From Burkholderiales bacterium C2 (lineage in GTDB: Bacteria; Pseudomonadota; Gammaproteobacteria; Burkholderiales; Burkholderiaceae_C), in contig SCOI01000031.1 in NCBI GenBank assembly GCA_005503085.1, positions 1 through 37,972 on the forward strand: a stretch of DNA of 37,972 bases, given 5' to 3'. The notes under the pieces were generated by a model. The model ran no database searches, was not told where the DNA came from, and saw only the letters and a list, made by a program, of their open reading frames with translations. Position numbers and translations under genes: made by a program. Shown piece by piece: positions 32,533 through 37,972 of this stretch. The stretch's first letter is position 1. Every line of letters begins with the position of its first letter.

Positions 32533-33056
32533 ATCGTCGTCATTGTCTGCTGGCCGGCGCCCTGCTGCTGGCCGGCTGCGCCTCAGCGCCTACGCCGGCC
32601 GACTACGCCGGCCAGACGCCGACCCTGGACCTGCGGCAGTACTTCAACGGCCCGCTGCTGGCGCATGGCGTGTTCACCGACCGCGCCGGCAAGGTGCAGC
32701 GCCGCTTCACGGTCGATCTGAAGGGCAGCTGGCAGGGCGACGAGGGCCTGCTGGAAGAGGACTTCAAGTACAGCGACGGCAAGACCGAGCGCCGCGTCTG
32801 GCGCCTGCGCCATCTGGGCGGCGGCCGCTACAGCGGGCGGGCCGACGATGTGGTCGGCGAGGCACGCGGCGAGGCGGCCGGCAATGCGCTGCGCTGGAGC
32901 TACACGCTGCGGCTGCCGGTAGACGGCACGGTCTATGAGGTCGATTTCGATGACTGGATGTATCTGATCGATGACAAGGTCATGCTGAACAAGGCGCAGA
33001 TGAGCAAGTTCGGTGTGCGCCTGGGCGAAGTGACCTTGTCCTTCCAGAAGCACTGA
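32517..33056 (+). CDS. DUF3833 lipoprotein
   Basis: A 179-residue lipoprotein: the signal MRPELNRRHCLLAGALLLAGC ends in lipobox LAGC (Cys21). The mature part is the DUF3833 domain: LDLRQYFNGPLLAHGVFTDR, RRFTVDLKGSW, EEDFKYSDGKTERRVW and VDFDDWMYLIDDKVMLNKAQMSKFGVRLGEVTLSF, a lipocalin-like beta-barrel pattern. An envelope lipid-binding role fits this operon but is unproven. The ATG at 32517 has AGGAGG 9 nt upstream and lies inside the end of the transporter gene, so translation is coupled. Confidence 0.9.
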   Translation: MRPELNRRHCLLAGALLLAGCASAPTPADYAGQTPTLDLRQYFNGPLLAHGVFTDRAGKVQRRFTVDLKGSWQGDEGLLEEDFKYSDGKTERRVWRLRHLGGGRYSGRADDVVGEARGEAAGNALRWSYTLRLPVDGTVYEVDFDDWMYLIDDKVMLNKAQMSKFGVRLGEVTLSFQKH

Positions 33057-33059
33057 GCC

Positions 33060-33845
33060 ATGTCGCTCAATCCCAAGCTGCAGCACTGGCAGGGCAGGAC
33101 CGCCTGGATCGTCGGCGCCTCCAGCGGTATCGGCCGGGCGCTGGCCGAGGCCTTGCATGGCGCCGGTGCGCGCGTGGTGGTGTCGGCGCGCCAGGCAGCG
33201 CTGCTGCTGGAGTTCGTCCAGGCCCACCCCGGCAGCACCGCGCTGCCGCTGGATGTGCAGGACGCAGCGGCCCTGCGTGCGGCCGTGGCCCAGCTGCAGG
33301 CCAGCCATGGCCAGATCGATGCCTGCATCTTCTGCGCAGGCCACTACCAGGCGATGCGGGCCCAGCAGTTCGGGCTTGACGAGGCCGTGCGCCATCTGCA
33401 GATCAACTATGTCGGTGCGCTGAATCTGCTCGACGCGCTGCTGCCCCAGCTGCTGCGCCAGGCCCAGGCGGGGCGCGGGGGTCATCTGAGCCTGGTCTCC
33501 AGCGTGGCCGGCTACCGCGCGCTGCCCAAGTCCATGGCCTATGGTCCGGCCAAGGCGGCGCTGACCCATCTGGCCGAGGCGCTCTATCAAGACCTGTCCC
33601 CGGAAGGCCTGGGCGTCTCGGTCGTGCATCCCGGCTTTGTCGCAACCCCGCTGACCGCCGGCAACGACTTCCATATGCCGGCGCTGCTGAGCCCAGCCCA
33701 GGCCGCGCAGGCCATGCTGGACGGCTGGGCCGACGGATGCTTCGAGATCCATTTTCCGAAGCGCTTCACGCTCTGGCTCAAGCTGCTGCGCCTGCTGCCC
33801 TACAGTCTTTACTTTCGCGCGGTGCGCCGCGCCACCGGACTCTGA
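33060..33845 (+). CDS. Short-chain dehydrogenase/reductase
   Basis: A 261-residue NAD(P)-dependent SDR. The cofactor loop is GASSGIG (19-25); the catalytic set is Asn116, Ser147/148, Tyr161 and Lys165 (SMAYGPAKAAL). After the cofactor domain, VVHPGFVATPLTAGND is the usual substrate-loop start. Arg44 in VVVSARQ suggests preference for NADPH. It begins 3 bp after the DUF3833 gene and directly abuts the NTF2-like gene. In this setting it probably reduces or oxidises a lipid intermediate; the exact substrate is unknown. Confidence 0.92.
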   Translation: MSLNPKLQHWQGRTAWIVGASSGIGRALAEALHGAGARVVVSARQAALLLEFVQAHPGSTALPLDVQDAAALRAAVAQLQASHGQIDACIFCAGHYQAMRAQQFGLDEAVRHLQINYVGALNLLDALLPQLLRQAQAGRGGHLSLVSSVAGYRALPKSMAYGPAKAALTHLAEALYQDLSPEGLGVSVVHPGFVATPLTAGNDFHMPALLSPAQAAQAMLDGWADGCFEIHFPKRFTLWLKLLRLLPYSLYFRAVRRATGL

Positions 33846-34265
33846 ATGGACCCACGCGCCCAAGCCATCGTCACGCTGTTCGAACAGCTGCAGCCCACCG
33901 ACATCGCGCGGCTGGGCCGGCATTACGGCGAGGCCGCCTATTTTCGCGACCCCTTCAACGAGGTGCACAGCCTCAGCGCGATCCAGGCCATCTTTGCCCA
34001 TATGTTCGAGGCCCTCGATGCGCCCCGCTTCAAGGTGCTGGAGACGCTGGTCGAGGGGGACCAGTGCTTTCTGTGCTGGGATTTCGAATTCGGCCTGCGC
34101 GGCCGTGCGCAGACCATCCACGGCAGCAGCCACCTGCGCTTCGGCAGCGACGGCCGGGTCGTCTACCACCGCGACTACTGGGATGCGGCCGAGGAGCTGT
34201 ACGAGAAGCTGCCGCTGGTCGGCGCCCTGCTACGCCTGATCAAGCGCCGGCTGCGCGTCACCTAG
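33846..34265 (+). CDS. NTF2-like (SnoaL-type) protein
   Basis: A 139-residue cone-fold protein. The pattern TLFEQLQPTDIARLGRHYGEAAYFRDPFNEVHSL at residues 10-43, followed by a helix, then WDFEF and SSHLRFGSDGRVVYHRDYWDAAEELYEKLP, is typical of SnoaL-like proteins that bind hydrophobic ligands or act as small isomerases. The gene starts on the base after the SDR stop, so it is the last member of the eight-gene operon. Homologues are common in the same cluster in other proteobacteria. It converges with the universal stress gene with 4 bp between stops; no terminator hairpin is visible there. Confidence 0.88.
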   Translation: MDPRAQAIVTLFEQLQPTDIARLGRHYGEAAYFRDPFNEVHSLSAIQAIFAHMFEALDAPRFKVLETLVEGDQCFLCWDFEFGLRGRAQTIHGSSHLRFGSDGRVVYHRDYWDAAEELYEKLPLVGALLRLIKRRLRVT

Positions 34266-34269
34266 CGCT

Positions 34270-35130
34270 TCAGTGCGACATCAGCACCGGCACCGTCATC
34301 GACTCCAGCATCGTGCGCGTGACGCCACCCAGCACCAGCTCCCAAAGCCGGGTATGACCGAAGCCGCCCATCACGATCAGATCGGCGTCGCTGTCGGCCG
34401 ACTGTGACAGCAAGGCCTCGGCCACCGAGGCATCCGGTGTCCACGGCGAGATCAGCCGCTCACCCAGCGAGGACTCGGGCCGCTGCAAGACCTTGAGCTC
34501 GGCCTCGACACCGTGCAGGCGCAGATAGGCCTGGGCGCGCAGCAGCGGCTCGGGTCCGGCGAGCTCGCTCTCGGCAAAACGCACCAGCTCGACCCGCTGG
34601 GCACGCCGCAGCAAGGGCAGCGCATCGCGCAGCGCCCGCGCGCTCTCGCGCGAATCACGCCAGGCCACCAGCACCCGCTCGCCACAGCGCGGCGTCTCGT
34701 GCACATAGGGCACGAACAGAATGGGGCAGGCGCCTGAGACCAGCAGGCGGCCGACCAGACCCTCGGGCAGGCCGTGCTGCTGCCCGGGCTCCTGCTGGCC
34801 CATCACCAGCAGATCGCTGTTGCGCGCCGCCTGCACCATCTCGGTGGCTGCATCGCTCATCACGCTGGCGAAGCTGATCTCGCCGCCGGCCGCCGCCACC
34901 AGATCGGCCGCGCGCTGCTGGCGGGCCTTGTCGGTATCGCCACGCAGCTGCACCGCCAGGCTGGAGGCCTCGGGCGAGATATAGGCGCCCGAGGCACTGG
35001 GCGCCACCGCATGGATCGCGCTCAGCTGCGCGCCATGCAGCTCGGCCAGCCTGCGGGCCAACGCCAGCACCTGCGGCGCGCGCGGGCTGTCGGAGACATG
35101 AACCACCATTGACCGGATCCTTGTGTCCAT
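34270..35130 (-). CDS. Universal stress protein with two tandem Usp domains
   Basis: A 286-residue protein made of two UspA folds. The first (about 1-145) begins RIRSMVVHVSDSPRAPQVLALA and ends LVGRLLVSGACPILFVP. The second (about 150-286) has RVLVAWRDSRESARAL and ends with the nucleotide-loop motif VMGGFGHTRLWELVLGGVTR then TMLESMTVPVLMSH. The second copy keeps the G-x2-G-x9-G-T/S ATP-binding spacing; the first is degenerate. The start at 35130 is preceded by GGAG at 7 nt, better than the longer open frame. It may respond to respiratory or oxidative stress; the specific role is unknown. Confidence 0.9.
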   Translation of the reverse strand: MDTRIRSMVVHVSDSPRAPQVLALARRLAELHGAQLSAIHAVAPSASGAYISPEASSLAVQLRGDTDKARQQRAADLVAAAGGEISFASVMSDAATEMVQAARNSDLLVMGQQEPGQQHGLPEGLVGRLLVSGACPILFVPYVHETPRCGERVLVAWRDSRESARALRDALPLLRRAQRVELVRFAESELAGPEPLLRAQAYLRLHGVEAELKVLQRPESSLGERLISPWTPDASVAEALLSQSADSDADLIVMGGFGHTRLWELVLGGVTRTMLESMTVPVLMSH

Positions 35131-35210
35131 TTGTGACTCCATGCGGTTGACGGCATGCAAGCGATGATAGGGTCGGCATCCCCAGACAGCGACCATGTCA
35201 AACTCGGACC

Positions 35211-36617
35211 ATGGAGAAGAACCGCAAGCTCAGCGTCGTGATCCCGGCCCTCAACGAAGAGCGCCATATCGCCGAGGTCATCGCCGTGGTGCGTCGGCAG
35301 GCTCCCGATGTCGAGGTGCTCGTCATCGACGATGGCTCGATCGATGCGACCGTCGAGCGGGCCCAGGCCGCCGGCGCCCGCGTCGTGACCAGCAGCCTGC
35401 TGGGCAAGGGCGCGTCGATGGTGGATGGACTGGCGCTGATCGATACCCCCTGGGTGCTGTTCCTGGATGCCGATCTGGGCGGCCTGCGCGAGGACCTGAT
35501 CGAGCGCATGACCGCGCCGCTGGCCGACGGCTCGGCCGATCTGGTCAAGGCCCGTTTTTCGCGCAGCGGCGGCCGCGTCACCGAGCTGACGGCCAAGCCG
35601 CTGCTGCGGGTGTTCTTCCCCGAGCTCGCGCATTTCGTCCAGCCGCTGGGCGGCATCATCGCCGGCACGACGGCCTTGCTGCGCACCCTGACCCTGGACG
35701 ATGACTATGGTGTCGATGTCGGCATCCTGATCGATGCGCATCTGAAGGGCGCGCGCGTGGTCGAGGTCGAGATCGGCGAGATCGTCAATGACAGCCAGCC
35801 GCTGGACCGGCTCTCGCTGATGGCGCAGCAGGTCAGCCGCGCCATCATGCACCGCGCCAAGGCCAGCAACCGCTTCTCCTTCGAGCAGTTCCTGGAGCTG
35901 GAGGAGGTCGAGCGCCAGTCGCGCGGCACCTTCGAGCGCGTGGCCCGCCGCCTGGCCAGCGCCGACAAGGTCGCGCTGTTCGATATGGACGGCACGCTGA
36001 TCGAGGGCCGCTTCGTCGAGGCGATGGCCAAGCACAGCGGGCGCGAGGCCGAGCTCGCGCAGTGGCTGGACCGCCACGACATCGACGCCTCGACCCGCAG
36101 CGACTCGATCGCCCAGGTCTTCAAGTTCGTGCACCAGCGCGACTTCCTGCGAGTGGCACGGGCGCTGCCCTTGCGCGAGGATGCGGTCGAGGCGATCAAG
36201 CGCCTGCGCCGCGAGGGCTGGCTGGTGGGCGTGGTCAGCGACAGCTATTTCATCGCCGCCGACATCGTGCGCCGGCGTGTCTTCGCCGATTTCGCGATCG
36301 CCCACTTCATGAGCTTCGGCAACGAGATCAGCACCGGCACCGTGCGCATCAACCCGGCCTTCCGGCACGGCGACTCACCGAGTCCCGAGCTTGTCAGCAA
36401 GGCCAATGTGCTGCGCCATCTGCGCGACCAGGCGCGGCCCGGCAGCTTGTTCATCGCCGCCGTCGGCGACAACCTGAACGATGTGCCTATGCTGGCCGGC
36501 GCCGATGCCGGCTTCACGATCGCCCCCAAGCATGAGAATCTGCGCCGCGGCCCCTGGCGCGAGGTGCAGCGGCTTGGCGAGGTCAGCGACGCGCTGCTGG
36601 GCGCGGCGACTACCTGA
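35211..36617 (+). CDS. Fusion of GpgS-like glycosyltransferase with HAD phosphatase
   Basis: A 468-residue two-domain protein. Residues 1-235 are a GT-A glycosyltransferase: VVIPALNEERHIAEVI, DDGSIDATVERA, the metal site DADLGG (86-91), then GGRVTELTAKPLL (120-132), QPLGG and YGVDVGILID (166-175). This series closely follows glucosyl-3-phosphoglycerate synthase (GpgS). Residues 252-450 are a SerB-like HAD phosphatase: Asp258/Asp260 in DMDGT, Ser343 in VVSDSYF, Lys397 and GDNLND (419-424). A natural reading is one chain that makes glucosyl-3-phosphoglycerate from an NDP-sugar and then removes the phosphate to give glucosylglycerate, a compatible solute. Sugar and acceptor are inferred. Its 3' end overlaps corA by 8 bp. 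Confidence 0.85.
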   Translation: MEKNRKLSVVIPALNEERHIAEVIAVVRRQAPDVEVLVIDDGSIDATVERAQAAGARVVTSSLLGKGASMVDGLALIDTPWVLFLDADLGGLREDLIERMTAPLADGSADLVKARFSRSGGRVTELTAKPLLRVFFPELAHFVQPLGGIIAGTTALLRTLTLDDDYGVDVGILIDAHLKGARVVEVEIGEIVNDSQPLDRLSLMAQQVSRAIMHRAKASNRFSFEQFLELEEVERQSRGTFERVARRLASADKVALFDMDGTLIEGRFVEAMAKHSGREAELAQWLDRHDIDASTRSDSIAQVFKFVHQRDFLRVARALPLREDAVEAIKRLRREGWLVGVVSDSYFIAADIVRRRVFADFAIAHFMSFGNEISTGTVRINPAFRHGDSPSPELVSKANVLRHLRDQARPGSLFIAAVGDNLNDVPMLAGADAGFTIAPKHENLRRGPWREVQRLGEVSDALLGAATT

Positions 36618-37584
36618 GCCAGCCCTTGCGGCGGAAGTAGATGAAGGGCGCAGCCACCGAGGCCAGCATCAGCGCGAGCGCGAAGGGGTAGCCCCAGGCT
36701 TGGTCGAGCTCGGGCATGTACTTGAAGTTCATGCCGTAGATGCTGGCAATCAGCGTGGGCGGCAGCAGGGCCACGCTGGCCACCGAGAAGATCTTGATGA
36801 TCTTGTTCTGGTTGATGTTGATGAAGCCGACGGTGGCGTCCATCAGGAAGTTGATCTTGTCGAACAGGAAGGCGGTGTGCGAGTCCAGCGAGTCGATGTC
36901 GCGCAGGATCTGGCGCGATTCCTCGAACTGCTCGGCATTGAGCATGCGGCTGCGCATCATGAAGCTGACCGCGCGCCGCGTGTCCATCACATTGCGGCGG
37001 ATGCGGCCGTTCAGGTCTTCCTCGCGCGCGATCGCGGCCAGCACCTCGCCGGCCTCGGCATCGTTGACGTCCTTCTTCAAGACCCGTGCGCTGACCTTCT
37101 CCAGGCTGTCGTAGATGCCTTCCAGCGCATCGGCCGAGTACTCGGCGTCGGCGTCGTAGAGCTTGAGCAGCACATCCTTGGCATCCTCGATCAGCGCCGG
37201 GATGCGGCGTGCGCGCAGGCGCAGCAGCCGGAACACCGGCAGGTCCTCGTTATGGACCGAGAACAGCACGTTGTTGAACAGGATGAATGCGACCCGCACA
37301 TTGCGCGGCGTCTCGTCGTCATCGATCAGGAAGTCCGAGCGGATATGCAGTTCGCCGTTGTCTTCCTCATAGAAACGCGCCGATTCCTCCAGATCGTCAT
37401 CGACGATGTTCTCCGGGATCACCAGGCCGAAGCGGTCGCGTATCCAGCCCTTTTCCTCGACGCTGGGGCTTTCCAGATCGACCCATACCGGACGCGATTG
37501 GGCCAAGGCCTCGGGGCTTTCGATTTCTTCCTGAAACAGCCCGCCCTTCAGGCGGCCATTGTCCAAGGTGAACACATTGAGCAT
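36610..37584 (-). CDS. corA: CorA-family magnesium/cobalt transporter
   Basis: A 324-residue protein. The large cytoplasmic N-terminal domain (about 1-260) is rich in acidic and helical segments. Two membrane helices follow; the first (IFSVASVALLPPTLIASI) ends in the selectivity motif Y-G-M-N-F (Gly284-Met285-Asn286), the periplasmic loop is KYMPELDQAWGYP, and the tail ends YFRRKGWLR. This is a CorA pentamer subunit carrying Mg2+ (also Co2+/Ni2+) into the cell. GGAGAT lies 9 nt before the ATG. A promoter and a 195-nt leader with a strong hairpin are upstream. It is convergent with the glycosyltransferase-phosphatase gene, their ends overlapping by 8 bp. Confidence 0.95.
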   Translation of the reverse strand: MLNVFTLDNGRLKGGLFQEEIESPEALAQSRPVWVDLESPSVEEKGWIRDRFGLVIPENIVDDDLEESARFYEEDNGELHIRSDFLIDDDETPRNVRVAFILFNNVLFSVHNEDLPVFRLLRLRARRIPALIEDAKDVLLKLYDADAEYSADALEGIYDSLEKVSARVLKKDVNDAEAGEVLAAIAREEDLNGRIRRNVMDTRRAVSFMMRSRMLNAEQFEESRQILRDIDSLDSHTAFLFDKINFLMDATVGFININQNKIIKIFSVASVALLPPTLIASIYGMNFKYMPELDQAWGYPFALALMLASVAAPFIYFRRKGWLR

Positions 37585-37721
37585 GCAACAGATCTCCAGC
37601 GCCGCTGCGCCGTCATGGCAGGGGACGGCATGGTCGCCATCCGGATAGGGATAAGGGGTCCCGTCTCACTCCGGACTGGCGGCTGCGTCTGCAAAAGCAG
37701 GAACGCGGCGGGCTGCAGGCA

Positions 37722-37769
37722 CTGGAGGGACGGTCACCGAGGGTGATCGCTGTCCAAGGAAAACTCCAG
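37722..37769 (-). promoter_or_regulatory. Structured 5' leader of corA (long interrupted hairpin)
   Basis: On the minus strand three nested helices form one 48-nt arm: CTGGAG with CTCCAG (6 bp), GGAC with GTCC (4 bp) and TCACC with GGTGA (5 bp) closed by a CTC loop. Unpaired TTTTCCTT and AGCGA lie on the 5' side. It begins about ten bases after the expected transcription start, with about 137 nt left before the ATG. A cation-sensing or translation-control role is plausible for a magnesium transporter. It does not match the M-box or yybP-ykoY consensus as I know them. Confidence 0.5.
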
Positions 37770-37784
37770 AGATTGGGTGCTGTG

Positions 37785-37814
37785 ATTATCACATCGCGAC
37801 ATTGGCCGCAGCAA
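37785..37814 (-). promoter_or_regulatory. Sigma-70-type promoter of corA
   Basis: Minus-strand -35 TTGCTG (37809-37814), an 18-bp spacer, and -10 GATAAT (37785-37790) extended by TGT upstream. The -10 lies inside the perfect 13-bp palindrome TGTGATTATCACA (37781-37793), which could also be an operator. The predicted start near 37778 gives a leader of about 195 nt. Confidence 0.55.
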
Positions 37815-37972
37815 GCCAACAGCGCATTGAAGCACAGCTTTGGGCCCGCCGGGGCTCGGCACTGCGAAAGGCTCGGGCATTCATGTCAAACGCTTGTCAC
37901 ACAAGCGCATCGGGCGCACACTGATTTCGCCCTCTGCGGTTTCTCAACCCCACCTCTGCTACCCCTCCCCAC
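37815..37972. other. Right-end intergenic region
   Basis: Upstream of the corA promoter I see no gene to the end of the window. It contains a 7-bp perfect inverted repeat CGCTTGT-CAC-ACAAGCG at 37891-37907, which may be an operator for corA or for a gene beyond the edge. The last 20 bases are pyrimidine-rich. Confidence 0.5.

Noticed and set aside
37781-37793. CRP site suggested by TGTGA and TCACA
   Set aside because: The half-sites are separated by 3 bases instead of 6, and the palindrome coincides with the corA -10 element.

Overview
The window is a GC-rich, densely packed chromosomal segment of a Gram-negative betaproteobacterium. The style fits the order Burkholderiales, close to the Roseateles/Mitsuaria/Rubrivivax group; this is inferred from gene content, PEP-CTERM proteins, rhombosortase and codon bias, not from a marker gene. 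No rRNA, tRNA, CRISPR array or intact insertion sequence was seen.

Layout. 1-2221 (minus strand): a truncated gene built on an exact 15-bp tandem repeat, an NADPH-dependent FMN reductase and a SpmA-SpmB-type membrane protein. 2222-4527: an AT-richer islet with one HAF-repeat PEP-CTERM protein and gene relics. 4528-7061: the methionine importer operon metN-metI-metQ with a strong terminator. 7175-12581: a minus-strand operon of yhdP, a nitrilase-family amidase and a lipoprotein. 12720-17695: glnE, an overlapping rhombosortase gene, a DMT exporter and a glutathione S-transferase, followed by a second PEP-CTERM protein with its own terminator.

18672-22058 is a compact AT-richer cassette unlike its surroundings. 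It encodes a 292-residue protein of unknown family, a 775-residue superfamily-1 helicase whose first ~270 residues I do not recognise, and possibly a 38-residue acidic, Trp-containing peptide. The start and stop of the two large genes overlap. This is the best candidate in the window for an undescribed system, possibly anti-phage defence. Next comes a GntR(YtrA)-ABC transporter operon (22368-24511).

24564-34265 looks like a light or oxidative-stress membrane-lipid module. A MerR-B12 regulator carries both cobalamin-binding signatures of CarH/LitR photoreceptors and lies in line with a di-iron ferritin/acyl-ACP-desaturase-like gene. Divergent from it run a glutathione peroxidase and an eight-gene operon: FAD oxidoreductase, DUF1365, cyclopropane-synthase-like methyltransferase, chalcone-isomerase-like protein, MFS transporter, DUF3833 lipoprotein, SDR and NTF2-like protein. 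The intergenic region holds repeated TTTGTC/GACAAA half-sites, two of them exactly 11 bp apart.

34270-37972: a tandem universal stress protein, an unusual fusion of a GpgS-like glycosyltransferase with a HAD phosphatase (probable compatible-solute synthesis), and corA with a recognisable promoter and a structured leader.
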